From NCBI RefSeq assembly GCF_938023125.1, contig NZ_CALHDW010000019.1, forward strand, positions 1-31,041: a stretch of 31,041 nt of DNA, in the 5' to 3' direction. Source of the stretch: an uncultured Porphyromonas sp. (lineage in GTDB: Bacteria; Bacteroidota; Bacteroidia; Bacteroidales; Porphyromonadaceae). The notes under the pieces are model-generated. The model saw only the letters and a program-made list of their open reading frames with translations. It was not told the origin of the DNA and did not search any database. A program made the position numbers and the translations under genes. Positions within the stretch are counted from its first letter, which is position 1, and each line of letters opens with the position of its first letter. Below are positions 7,596 through 15,998 of this stretch, in pieces.

Positions 7596-8866
7596 AACGA
7601 TTTGTGAGAGTGCGCTGTCTCCTCCTTATGGGGGCAGCGTTGCTAACCGCCTTGCCTCTCATGGGGCAAAACGAAGAGGATACATCCCCTCCCGCCTTCG
7701 ACGTAAAGGGGAATGTGGAGACGTACCATGCCGTGCGCAGTAGCTCGCCCTTCGATTTTATGACCTCACGTACCCGAGTGCGGGGTGAGTTTGAGAAACG
7801 CTTTGGGCAGTCGCTCGTAGAGGTTTCGATCAATGCCGTCTACAACGCCGTTCTCCCTAGTGAGACGGGGATCCGTTTGCGAGAGGCTTTCTTCGAGCAT
7901 CGAGGGGAGCACTGGGGGATACGCGCCGGACGACAGTTCGTTATTTGGGGTGCAGCAGATGGCGTGCGCATTACCGACCTCGTTTCTCCGTTGGATCTGA
8001 CGGAGTTCTTAGCACAAGATTATGACGATGTGCGTATGCCGGTAAACGCCCTACGTCTATCGCTTTTCAATGAGATATTTAAGGCAGAGGGCGTTCTCGT
8101 TCCTACTTTCGAGGGGTATAAGCTCCCTACGGATCGCTCTAATCCGTGGAATATCTTTGCTCAGGCGAAGGACCCCAACCTTACCGTTACCTGGAACGAC
8201 AAGGGGAGTACACCCGCACTTAAACTGGCTAATATGGAGTATGGCTTGCGCTTGAGTGCCACCCTGCCGGGGGTAGACTTCTCGCTCGCTGCCCTGCATA
8301 CATGGAATAAAATGCCCGTAATCACGCGGCAATTCCTCTCCCCTACGGAGGTAGAAGTCGTGCCGCATTACTATCGCATGGGATTTGTGGGAGGCGATGT
8401 GGCTGTGCCTCTTGGGCAATTTGTCCTGCGTGGGGAAGCCGCATTCAATATCAGTAAGCACTTTACATACAAAGGAGTAGGAGAGCAGCGAGGCTTCAAT
8501 ACCCTCAATTGGCTAACTGGCGTTGACTGGTATGGCGCTAATGATTGGATAGCCTCGGCGCAATTTTCTATGGAGAATATCTTTGGGTATAGCGACCTCA
8601 TTGCCCAAAAACGTAATACCTCTCTTTTGACTTTTCATCTCTCAAAAAAGCTATTAGGCGCCACACTTGAGCTTTCGGACTTTACCTATATCGACCTGAC
8701 GGGTAAGGGGTGGTTTAGTCGCTTTACGGCGGACTATGCTCTTAGCGATCAGGTGCGCCTTATCGTGGGTTACGATTGGTTGGGAGCATCGGAAGGGCAC
8801 GACAGTCTCTTTGCTATCTACAAGGATAATTCGGAGTTCTGGTTCAAGGCTCGTTATAGTTTCTGA
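7592..8866 (+). CDS. DUF1302-like outer-membrane beta-barrel protein
   Basis: The 424-residue protein has a signal peptide (hydrophobic core at about 9-24, then MGQ) and alternating polar/aromatic strands through to a terminal phenylalanine (FWFKARYSF), as expected for an outer-membrane barrel. The segment RAGRQFVIWGAADGVRITDL followed by SPLDLTEF closely resembles the signature of the DUF1302 family, whose members occur beside LolA-like/DUF1329 proteins and RND pumps in Proteobacteria. The proposed role is the outer-membrane end of the transport route formed with the two genes upstream. It overlaps its predecessor by 4 bp and is followed by two hairpins and a strong terminator, so it ends the operon. 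The ligand is unknown. Confidence 0.8.
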   Translation: MKRFVRVRCLLLMGAALLTALPLMGQNEEDTSPPAFDVKGNVETYHAVRSSSPFDFMTSRTRVRGEFEKRFGQSLVEVSINAVYNAVLPSETGIRLREAFFEHRGEHWGIRAGRQFVIWGAADGVRITDLVSPLDLTEFLAQDYDDVRMPVNALRLSLFNEIFKAEGVLVPTFEGYKLPTDRSNPWNIFAQAKDPNLTVTWNDKGSTPALKLANMEYGLRLSATLPGVDFSLAALHTWNKMPVITRQFLSPTEVEVVPHYYRMGFVGGDVAVPLGQFVLRGEAAFNISKHFTYKGVGEQRGFNTLNWLTGVDWYGANDWIASAQFSMENIFGYSDLIAQKRNTSLLTFHLSKKLLGATLELSDFTYIDLTGKGWFSRFTADYALSDQVRLIVGYDWLGASEGHDSLFAIYKDNSEFWFKARYSF

Positions 8867-8873
8867 GATTTTC

Positions 8874-8950
8874 CTCCCATTCTCATTGGGGAGTTTCTTT
8901 CTTTTATGGCAAGCTGCCTTCTCACGCTAGGGGGCAGCTTGTTTGTTTTT
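8874..8950 (+). terminator. Double intrinsic terminator of the RND operon
   Basis: A first small hairpin (CTCCC at 8874-8878, GGGAG at 8889-8893) is followed by a T/C-rich stretch. The main one is a perfect 9-bp stem (CAAGCTGCC at 8910-8918, GGCAGCTTG at 8933-8941) followed by TTTGTTTTT. It closes the operon 75 bp after the stop codon. Confidence 0.9.
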
Positions 8951-9002
8951 GTTCCTCCCGAAGATGCTTCTTTATCTTTCTAAGGAGCAAGTGAGAGGAG
9001 CA

Positions 9003-9110
9003 TAAATGTCAAATGTTGCTTGAGGTAAATGTTAGATGTTACTTTTTCGATTTTCTCTCTATGTCGCTTATTTACAAGGGCATTTGTTTGTGTAATGTCA
9101 AATGTTTCGT
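9003..9110. repeat. Three imperfect 18-bp repeats upstream of murI
   Basis: Copies at 9003-9020, 9026-9043 and 9093-9110 share a core of the form TAAATGTCAAATGTTGCT. The first two are 23 bases apart, and each contains an internal ATGT doublet. The third copy abuts the palindrome GTTCGCGAAC at 9109-9118. They could be protein-binding iterons or a decayed minisatellite. Confidence 0.5.
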
Positions 9111-9276
9111 TCGCGAACCGATATATGATGCCTTCTATCACTAAAATGCTTTCGGCGGAAGGCTTTCTGCCCGAATCACTATAATTCTTTCAGTTTGGGA
9201 TGAAGGTACGGATGGTTTCCCCCTTTCCCTTTGACCTGTCTTTGTTCATGTTTTTACTATTTCTACGAGAGCATTC

Positions 9277-9309
9277 TTTAGGCTATTGTGCGAAGATTTG
9301 GTACCTTTA
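9277..9309 (+). promoter_or_regulatory. Candidate murI promoter
   Basis: TTTA at 9277-9280, 21 bases, then TACCTTTA at 9302-9309 is a two-mismatch version of TTTG-N-TAnnTTTG. It would give a 46-nt leader to the ATG at 9362, which supports that start over the upstream one. Confidence 0.35.
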
Positions 9310-9361
9310 CACTCCGAATAATAAGGCTTGTCCCATAAGAAAGAGCGATTGCGAGAATAGA

Positions 9362-10195
9362 ATGAACGAACAGATTGCCCCAATTGGTATTTTTGATTCC
9401 GGTTATGGTGGGCTTACCATTTTGCGAGAGATTCGTAAGTTAATGCCTCAGTACGACTATCTATATCTGGGAGACAATGCTCGCTCTCCGTATGGCAGTC
9501 GCTCCTTCGAAATTGTCTATAAGTTTACATCGCAGGCTGTAGAGCGTCTGTTTGAGATGGGCTGCCCCTTGGTTATCTTGGCATGTAATACGGCCTCTGC
9601 CAAGGCGTTGCGTACCATCCAGCAGCAAGATTTGCCTCAAATGAGCGATCCCTCGCGCCGGGTGTTGGGGATTATTCGCCCCACGGTGGAGGCTGTCGAT
9701 ATGATCACCTCGAGTAAGCATGTGGGCATCTTGGCAACGGAGGGGACTGTCGGCAGTCATAGCTATCAGATGGAGATTGCAAAGCTTTTCCCGCACATTA
9801 TCGTGAGCGAGGAGGCCTGCCCCATGTGGGTTCCTTTGGTGGAAAATGGAGAAGCCGATAGCCCGGGGGCCGATTACTATGTGCGTAAGCACCTCGATGC
9901 GCTGCTCAGCAAGGATAAGACAATCGACACAATAGTCTTGGCATGTACCCATTATCCCTTGTTGCGTCAGAAGATCAAAAGGCTTATTACCCCCAGCATT
10001 ACGGTGGTTTCCCAAGGGGAGTATGTGGCATCTTCGCTGCAAGACTACCTAGGGCGCCATACGGATATGGACGCTCGTCTCTCTAAGGGCGGCTCCATCC
10101 GCTATCTGACCACGGAGCAGGCCGATAAGTTTGCAGAGAAGGCCTCCGTGTTCCTCGAAGAAAAAGTACAAGCCGAGCAGGCTACAATTGATTAG
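9362..10195 (+). CDS. murI: Glutamate racemase
   Basis: This enzyme interconverts L- and D-glutamate to supply D-Glu for peptidoglycan. The 277-residue protein shows the full set of racemase motifs: FDSGYGG at 11-17 with Asp12 and Ser13, the first catalytic cysteine in ACNTASA (Cys75) and the second in ACTHYPLL (Cys195). Length is typical of the family (about 260-290). The frame stays open upstream to 9200, but those 54 residues are not family sequence and the promoter match lies inside them, so the ATG at 9362 is chosen. It heads a long co-directional run through 19345. Confidence 0.96.
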   Translation: MNEQIAPIGIFDSGYGGLTILREIRKLMPQYDYLYLGDNARSPYGSRSFEIVYKFTSQAVERLFEMGCPLVILACNTASAKALRTIQQQDLPQMSDPSRRVLGIIRPTVEAVDMITSSKHVGILATEGTVGSHSYQMEIAKLFPHIIVSEEACPMWVPLVENGEADSPGADYYVRKHLDALLSKDKTIDTIVLACTHYPLLRQKIKRLITPSITVVSQGEYVASSLQDYLGRHTDMDARLSKGGSIRYLTTEQADKFAEKASVFLEEKVQAEQATID

Positions 10196-10244
10196 CCCCC
10201 CGGAGTATAAATAGAAATAAAACATACTAGATAGATTCTTTCCT

Positions 10245-10679
10245 ATGAAAAGAAAAATCATTTTTACCATTGTCTCTTTTATGGCAGTAGCCGCATTTTC
10301 TCTTTCGTGCTGCGCTAAGAAAGTAAGCAAAGATACCCTCAACGGTTCGTGGTTGGTACAAGAGATGAATGGCAGCGCCATAGACCACCCCGAAGGGGAA
10401 AAGGTGATGACCCTCTCATTCGATACAAAAGAAATGCGCCTCGGAGGTATGGGGATGTGCAATAGCTACGGAGGGGACTTCCAGATGACTCCCGAAGGCG
10501 CTTTCACGGTCTCCAATATTATCTCTACACGCGTTGGCTGTGAGGGTATGGGCATAGAGGTAAGCCTCTTTAGAACTCTAGAGAAATCTGCCAAGATAAA
10601 AGTTAAAGGCGAAAAGGCAGAGATCTACAATGCCAACGGAGAGAAGACCTTGGTCTTGCAACGCACCGCCGAGAAGTAG
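10245..10679 (+). CDS. META-domain (HslJ-like) lipoprotein
   Basis: The 144-residue product begins with a lipoprotein-type signal (hydrophobic 5-20, then SCC; Cys22 or Cys23 is the likely lipidated residue). The remainder is one META domain: LNGSWLVQEMNG near the start, the central GMGMCNSYGGDFQ and the ISTRVGCEG segment with its paired cysteine. META/HslJ proteins are small envelope proteins linked to heat or novobiocin tolerance in E. coli; their biochemical role is not settled. It lies 49 bp after murI and 33 bp before the peptidase start. Confidence 0.88.
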   Translation: MKRKIIFTIVSFMAVAAFSLSCCAKKVSKDTLNGSWLVQEMNGSAIDHPEGEKVMTLSFDTKEMRLGGMGMCNSYGGDFQMTPEGAFTVSNIISTRVGCEGMGIEVSLFRTLEKSAKIKVKGEKAEIYNANGEKTLVLQRTAEK

Positions 10680-10712
10680 TTTTTAGTAAGGGTGGATAAA
10701 AGAATAAAGTCA

Positions 10713-12923
10713 ATGAATATCCGTATTTCCGTACGTCCTTTTTTTGTTGCGATGGCGCTGCTTTTGCTCTCGTCGGTGGGAGCACAAGCTCAGCAGGGTG
10801 AGCGTCTTTTCTCTCTCAAGGAGATTACCAATTGGCATTTTTCGCCCCGGGGGGCCGGTGGCTCGTTCCGCTCTATGGTGGATGGTCGCTACTACACGGC
10901 ACTCAATGATACCCGCACGGCCATTGTGCAGTATGAGTTTGCTACGGGTCGGGAGGTCGCTACACTTTTCGATCTTTCGCAGCTAGCCTTGGGGGCAATG
11001 AGCAAGAATGGCGACTTTAAGACCCCCGAGAGCATAGATGATTACCAGATCTCTCCTTGCGGCAATCATATCTTGATCATGACGGATATGGAGCGGATTT
11101 ATCGCCGTTCGTCTCGCTCTACCACGTACCACTACGACGTACGTCGGAAGCAACTTGAGCCACTCAGCTCCGGCAAGCTGATGATCCCTACCTTTAGCCC
11201 CGATGGGCGCATGGTGGCTTTTGTGCGAGACAACAATATCTTTATTCATAAGTTCGACTACAACAGTGAGGTGCAGGTAACCACCGATGGCAAGCGCAAT
11301 GAAGTAATCAATGGGGCCACCGATTGGGTCTACGAAGAGGAGCTCTATTGCACCAAATTGCTCTCGTGGAGCCAAGATGGCGGTTATTTGGCATTCGTTC
11401 GCTTCGATGAGTCGGAGGTGCCGGCTTACAGTATGCCTATCTATGGTACCGGTCTCTACCCGGGAGAGTACACCTACAAATACCCCAAGGCCGGAGAGAA
11501 GAATTCGTCCATATCGTTGCATGTCTACAATGTGGATCAGAAGGTGGTGCGCCCCGTCTCTCTCCCCATCGACAAGGAGAGCTACATCCCTCGTATCGAG
11601 TTCACTCCCATAAACAATGCCTTGGCTGTTTGCACCCTCAATCGTCACCAAAATGACTTCCGACTCTTCTTGGTAGACCCTGCAACGCTTATTGCCAAGC
11701 AGACCCTAAGAGACACCGATGAGGCGTATGTGAAAATCGAATGGGTGAATACACTAGCTATTGACGCCAAGGGCTTTACGATGGTGAGCGAGGCGGATGG
11801 TTATGCCCACCTCTATCGCTATAGCACCACGGGAGAGCGTGTTCGTCAATTGACAAAGGGTAAATGGGATATTATCACCCTCTATGGTGTAGACAAGGAG
11901 GGGAATGCCTACTATCAAGCAGCAGATGAGACCCCTATCCGTCGCCGTATCCTCAAGGTTTCGCCTGCGGGTAAAACGATGGTGTTGGCAGGCGAAGCTG
12001 GTATTAATCAAGCTACTTTTAGTCACGACTTCTCCTACTTCCTCAATGTCTATAGCAGCAGTAGAGTAGCGCCTCAGTACACAATCCGCTCTAGCAAAGA
12101 CGGCAAGATACAGCGCACGCTCGAGGAAAACAAAGAACTCACGGCCCGCCTGGCTCAATACAAATACCTACCGAAGGAATTTATCCAACTTGAGATTGGA
12201 AACGGCATAACCCTGAATGGATGGATGCAGAAGCCTGTGGATTTCGATCCCAACAAGCAGTATCCTCTCCTGATGGTGCAGTATAGTGGCCCCGACTCGC
12301 AGGAGGTGCTCGATAAATTCGAGATTGATTGGGAGTTCGCTCTCGCCCAAGAGGGCTACATCGTGGCCTGTGTGGATGGTAGAGGCACCGGAGCTAGAGG
12401 ACGAGAATGGCGCAAGTGTACCTATATGAATTTGGGTATCCTAGAGAGCGACGACCAGCTAGCGGCTGCCAAGGCTTTCGGCAAATATAGTTACATTGAT
12501 GCCTCTCGCATTGGCATCTGGGGCTGGAGTTTTGGTGGTTATATGACCCTTCTCTCGCTTTGCCGTGGTGAGGGCACCTTCAAGGCCGGGGTATCTATTG
12601 CCCCCGTAACAGACTGGCGTTTCTACGACTCTATATACACAGAGCGTTACCTACGCACCCCGCAAGAGAATCCCGAAGGCTATCGCAAGGGAGCGCCTCT
12701 TGCTTTGGCGGATCGCTTGAAGGGCAATCTGCTCATTATCCATGGTAGTGCGGACGACAACGTACACCTCCAAAATACAATGGATTTCACCGAGAAGCTG
12801 GTGCAGAGCAACGTGCCTTTTGAGATGGCTGTATACACCGATCGCGATCACGGCATCTACGGCGGCAATACTCGCTACCATCTTTTCTCACGGATCGTTA
12901 ACTACCTCAAGAAGAATTTGTAA
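10713..12923 (+). CDS. dpp4: Dipeptidyl peptidase IV (S9B prolyl peptidase)
   Basis: The enzyme removes Xaa-Pro or Xaa-Ala dipeptides from peptide N-termini, serving amino-acid nutrition in asaccharolytic Porphyromonas. The 736-residue protein has a signal peptide (core about 11-24, then AQAQ), an N-terminal beta-propeller to about residue 480, and a C-terminal alpha/beta hydrolase. The catalytic triad is readable as Ser606 in GWSFGG, Asp682 in SADDNVH and His713 in DRDHG. The double glutamate that binds the substrate amino terminus is present in DWVYEEE within the propeller. Length is close to the well-studied P. gingivalis enzyme (723 residues). The frame opens with GTG at 10692, but the ATG at 10713 gives the better signal peptide. 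lipA follows 43 bp later. Confidence 0.95.
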   Translation: MNIRISVRPFFVAMALLLLSSVGAQAQQGERLFSLKEITNWHFSPRGAGGSFRSMVDGRYYTALNDTRTAIVQYEFATGREVATLFDLSQLALGAMSKNGDFKTPESIDDYQISPCGNHILIMTDMERIYRRSSRSTTYHYDVRRKQLEPLSSGKLMIPTFSPDGRMVAFVRDNNIFIHKFDYNSEVQVTTDGKRNEVINGATDWVYEEELYCTKLLSWSQDGGYLAFVRFDESEVPAYSMPIYGTGLYPGEYTYKYPKAGEKNSSISLHVYNVDQKVVRPVSLPIDKESYIPRIEFTPINNALAVCTLNRHQNDFRLFLVDPATLIAKQTLRDTDEAYVKIEWVNTLAIDAKGFTMVSEADGYAHLYRYSTTGERVRQLTKGKWDIITLYGVDKEGNAYYQAADETPIRRRILKVSPAGKTMVLAGEAGINQATFSHDFSYFLNVYSSSRVAPQYTIRSSKDGKIQRTLEENKELTARLAQYKYLPKEFIQLEIGNGITLNGWMQKPVDFDPNKQYPLLMVQYSGPDSQEVLDKFEIDWEFALAQEGYIVACVDGRGTGARGREWRKCTYMNLGILESDDQLAAAKAFGKYSYIDASRIGIWGWSFGGYMTLLSLCRGEGTFKAGVSIAPVTDWRFYDSIYTERYLRTPQENPEGYRKGAPLALADRLKGNLLIIHGSADDNVHLQNTMDFTEKLVQSNVPFEMAVYTDRDHGIYGGNTRYHLFSRIVNYLKKNL

Positions 12924-12966
12924 GCAAGCAGCACTATCATAAAAAGGCACAACTCGTACCCGAACT

Positions 12967-13851
12967 ATGTCTAGCAACTTTGTCAAAAAGCCTGAGTGGC
13001 TCCGCATCAAACTAGGTGGCTCCGTCACCTATGGCGAGACGCGTAAGGTGATCGAAGGGCATTGCCTGCATACCATTTGCAGCAGTGGGCGGTGTCCCAA
13101 TCAGGGAGAGTGCTGGAGCCGAGGTACCGCCACCTTTATGATTGGCGGGAACATTTGTACACGTAGTTGTCGCTTTTGTAATACCCTCTCGGGGCGTCCT
13201 TTGCCTCTCGATCCCAACGAGCCTCGTGCTGTGGCAGAGAGTGTGCGCACCATGGGTCTAAAGCATGCTGTAATTACAAGTGTAGACAGAGACGACCTCC
13301 CCGATGGCGGAGCGCATCACTGGCAGGAGACCATCCTTGCGATACAAGAGCTTAATCCAAATGTAACGTGTGAGGTCCTTATCCCAGACTTTCGAGGGGA
13401 TCTAGCCATGGTTGATCTCGTAATTTCGGCTCGCCCCAACATCATCTCGCATAATCTAGAGACGGTAAGGCGTCTTACTCCCTCGGTGCGTAGTGTGGCT
13501 ACCTACGAGCGCAGTTTGGCGGTGTTAGGGCATATTGCCAAGCAGGGGATCCCCGCAAAAACGGGCATTATGCTAGGGCTAGGAGAGAGCGAAGAGGAGA
13601 TCTTGGAGACGATGGACGATGCCCTGAGTGTGGGCGTTAGCATCCTCACCATCGGGCAGTATTTGCGCCCGAGCCGCAAAAATATTCCTGTGGAGGCTTA
13701 CATTGAGCCGGCACAGTTCGACCACCTTCGAGAGGTGGCTCTCCAAAAGGGGTTTACCCATGTGGTTAGTGGTCCCTTGGTGCGCTCTTCGTACCATGCC
13801 GAGGAGCAAGTCAATCGTACTTCGCCTACTGATATCCCATACGAACACTGA
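12967..13851 (+). CDS. lipA: Lipoyl synthase
   Basis: This radical-SAM enzyme inserts two sulfurs into protein-bound octanoyl groups to form lipoyl cofactor for 2-oxoacid dehydrogenases and the glycine cleavage system. Both iron-sulfur clusters can be seen. The auxiliary cluster is Cys38-x4-Cys43-x5-Cys49 (CSSGRCPNQGEC); the radical SAM cluster is Cys64-x3-Cys68-x2-Cys71 (CTRSCRFC). The C-terminal RSSYHAEEQ contains the family's conserved terminal serine region. Its 294 residues are normal for LipA. No lipB or lplA is in the window, so the octanoyl donor step must be encoded elsewhere. It lies 43 bp after dpp4 and 32 bp before coaX. Confidence 0.97.
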   Translation: MSSNFVKKPEWLRIKLGGSVTYGETRKVIEGHCLHTICSSGRCPNQGECWSRGTATFMIGGNICTRSCRFCNTLSGRPLPLDPNEPRAVAESVRTMGLKHAVITSVDRDDLPDGGAHHWQETILAIQELNPNVTCEVLIPDFRGDLAMVDLVISARPNIISHNLETVRRLTPSVRSVATYERSLAVLGHIAKQGIPAKTGIMLGLGESEEEILETMDDALSVGVSILTIGQYLRPSRKNIPVEAYIEPAQFDHLREVALQKGFTHVVSGPLVRSSYHAEEQVNRTSPTDIPYEH

Positions 13852-13883
13852 TACTTTCCCACCCTTAGGCAGATAAGAGAATT

Positions 13884-14651
13884 ATGGCATCCCTACCCCA
13901 CGAGCGACATTTGCTCATAGACAAAGGCAACAGCTACGCAAAAGTAGCTGTAGTGGACGATGGTGTTTTTTCTCCCGAGGTGGTATTTATGGAGCAACTT
14001 ACCCCTGAGACGTTGGCGCCTTTGTGCCAAGTGGCTCCGGGCGGACGGCTATTTACCGTCTATTCATCCGTGGGGGAACCTCAACTATTTGCTCCTGCCT
14101 ATCTGCAAGAGCAGTCATACTATTTCTTACAAATCGACGCCGAGACAGAGTCTCCTCTCCGTGCCCTTCATTACGAAAGGGCGCAGCTGGGGGCCGATCG
14201 TCTTGCTCTGGCCGTTGGTGCCTTGGCTTTTACCGAGAAGGATACAGACGTGCTCGTTATAGATATTGGCACAGCGATTACCTACGAATGGGTCTCTAGC
14301 AAGGGAGAGTACCTCGGAGGCAATATCTCTCCCGGCCCACGCACTCGGAGCCGTGCGCTACATATGGCTACGGCCCTCCTACCCGAGGTGGAGCTTACGT
14401 CCGATGCTCCCGAGATGGGAAGCAATACGCATGAAGCCATTTTGGGCGGGATCGCTTGGGGGATTGTCTACGAAATTGAGGGATACATCCGCCAACTTCA
14501 GTCCAAAACGCCCCATCTAAAGGTAATTTTGACGGGTGGATACGCTACATATTTTGCCGATAAAGTAAAAAATGTGACCTTTGTAGTGCCCGACCTTGTT
14601 TTGAGGGGGCTTGATAGATTATTAGAGTACAATGCACAGAAACATAAGTAA
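13884..14651 (+). CDS. coaX: Type III pantothenate kinase
   Basis: The kinase phosphorylates pantothenate in the first step of CoA synthesis and belongs to the ASKHA fold. The 255-residue protein carries the N-terminal phosphate-binding motif as DKGNS (13-17; DxGNT in most members), the pantothenate-binding GADR (103-106, Asp105), the second phosphate motif DIGTAITYE (from Asp127), and GGNISPGPRTRSRAL. Lysine in place of the usual variable residue in DxGN is a minor variation. The reading frame ends 20 bp inside the next gene, so the two are probably translated together. Confidence 0.93.
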   Translation: MASLPHERHLLIDKGNSYAKVAVVDDGVFSPEVVFMEQLTPETLAPLCQVAPGGRLFTVYSSVGEPQLFAPAYLQEQSYYFLQIDAETESPLRALHYERAQLGADRLALAVGALAFTEKDTDVLVIDIGTAITYEWVSSKGEYLGGNISPGPRTRSRALHMATALLPEVELTSDAPEMGSNTHEAILGGIAWGIVYEIEGYIRQLQSKTPHLKVILTGGYATYFADKVKNVTFVVPDLVLRGLDRLLEYNAQKHK

Positions 14652-15933
14652 CACCTCCCGTTGGATGTCAGCCCTCTTAGTGCTGGCTCTCACGGTCGCC
14701 CTTCCCCATGGGATGAGGGCACAGAGCAATAGTACGGAGTCTCCCTACTCCCGTTTTGGCATCGGAGACTTGTCTCAGAAGACTGCCGGAGTATCGCGAG
14801 GTATGGGGAATGTCGGTATTGCCTTACGCTCCGATCGCTTTATCAATCCTAAGAATCCGGCCTCTTATGCTGCGGTGGATAGTCAGACTTTTATCTTCGA
14901 CTTCAGCGCCAGTGCCGGTACTTCGTGGTTTGTGGAGGGGAGTAACAAAGATGCTCGCCTCTTGGGCAACTTTGAGTATGCTACCATGCTTTTCCCCGTG
15001 GCTCCCTGGATGGCGGTAAGCGCCGGTATTATGCCTTTTTCTACCGTTGGCTATCGCTTTGGATCCTCTCAAGAGATCGAGGGGGCAACCAATAAGCAGT
15101 ACACCACCCTCTATCAGGGGAGCGGTAATATCTCAGAGGTCTATTTGGGAGTCTCTTTCGACCCGATTAAGAACCTCTCTTTTGGGGTGAATGGCTCGTA
15201 TCTCTTCGGCACGCTTGTGAATCGACGTCTCGTGGACTTCAACTCAACGACCGCCAATAACCTTACAAACATTGGGGCTCTTTCGTTGCACGGCTTTAAG
15301 CTGGATGCCGGGATGCAGTACGCTGTCTCTTTTGCCAAAGAGCACTCGCTCACCTTTGGGGTTACCTACTCACCCTCCTTGCCTCTTGCTAGTAGATTGG
15401 TAAGTCAGAAGCTACTCTCTTCCAGCACCTCAGCTACGCCCCAACAGGCCGATACCATCACCTCCAACAATTCTTACCATACGCCTAATGCTTTTGGCTT
15501 AGGCTTGGCATATCAGTGGAATAATAAACTATTGCTCGCTGCCGATGTCCAATATAATATGTGGCAGAAAGCCCTCACGGGCCAACCACACTATCAGGCT
15601 CGTGATCAGTGGCAAATAGGTTTGGGCGCAACCTATACCCCCAGTGAGGTAGCACGTTCTATTTGGCAGAGAATGGAGTACAGATTTGGTCTCTCCGCCG
15701 AGAATAGCTACATCACCTTGCCCAGTAATCTAGCCTATAAGGGCTATATGAAGGGGGGCGTTTCATTCGGTTTGGGGATCCCTATGGTGGACCGACGCTC
15801 TTGGGTGGACCTGACTTTCGATTATAATCATCTCTTCCCTCAAGAGACTAGTTGGGTACATGAGAATTATTTCCGTATTACATTGGGATTGCGTTTCAAT
15901 GAAGCTTGGTTCCGCAAGATACGCCTCGACTAA
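14632..15933 (+). CDS. Outer-membrane beta-barrel protein of unknown function (conserved beside coaX)
   Basis: The 433-residue protein has a signal peptide (core about 12-25, cleavage near MRAQ) and begins its mature part SPYSRFGIGDLSQ, followed by SRGMGNVGIA and NPASYAAVDSQTF. This N-terminal pattern is typical of Bacteroidetes FadL/OMPP1-like barrels. Repeated glycine/aromatic strands run to the C-terminus (ITLGLRFNEAWFRKIRLD). In Bacteroidales, an outer-membrane gene of this kind commonly sits between coaX and a TPR gene, as here, which supports a conserved role in envelope assembly or uptake. The substrate is unknown. It overlaps coaX by 20 bp. Confidence 0.78.
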   Translation: MHRNISNTSRWMSALLVLALTVALPHGMRAQSNSTESPYSRFGIGDLSQKTAGVSRGMGNVGIALRSDRFINPKNPASYAAVDSQTFIFDFSASAGTSWFVEGSNKDARLLGNFEYATMLFPVAPWMAVSAGIMPFSTVGYRFGSSQEIEGATNKQYTTLYQGSGNISEVYLGVSFDPIKNLSFGVNGSYLFGTLVNRRLVDFNSTTANNLTNIGALSLHGFKLDAGMQYAVSFAKEHSLTFGVTYSPSLPLASRLVSQKLLSSSTSATPQQADTITSNNSYHTPNAFGLGLAYQWNNKLLLAADVQYNMWQKALTGQPHYQARDQWQIGLGATYTPSEVARSIWQRMEYRFGLSAENSYITLPSNLAYKGYMKGGVSFGLGIPMVDRRSWVDLTFDYNHLFPQETSWVHENYFRITLGLRFNEAWFRKIRLD

Positions 15934-15998
15934 CGACCCCTACCTCTATATCACCAACCGATTATACAAGACGAAATAAATAGTAAACAAGCAACACT

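Larger units (their letters stand above)
8951..9361. other. Intergenic region upstream of murI
   Basis: No gene was found here. The murI frame extends back to 9200, but the conserved protein starts at 9362. The interval contains a triple imperfect repeat (9003-9110), a 10-bp palindrome (GTTCGCGAAC, 9109-9118) and a weak promoter match (9277-9309). Confidence 0.65.

Noticed and set aside
9003..9110. Possible CRISPR array
   Set aside because: Only three imperfect short repeats with unequal spacing (5 and 49 bases) and no cas genes.
9200..9361. N-terminal extension of murI by 54 residues
   Set aside because: The added residues do not resemble the racemase family and overlap the probable promoter; ATG at 9362 is preferred.
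9461..10042. 193-codon minus-strand frame
   Set aside because: It is antisense to murI, whose catalytic motifs are all intact on the plus strand.
10983..11651. 222-codon minus-strand frame
   Set aside because: It is antisense to the propeller of dipeptidyl peptidase IV and shows no domain.
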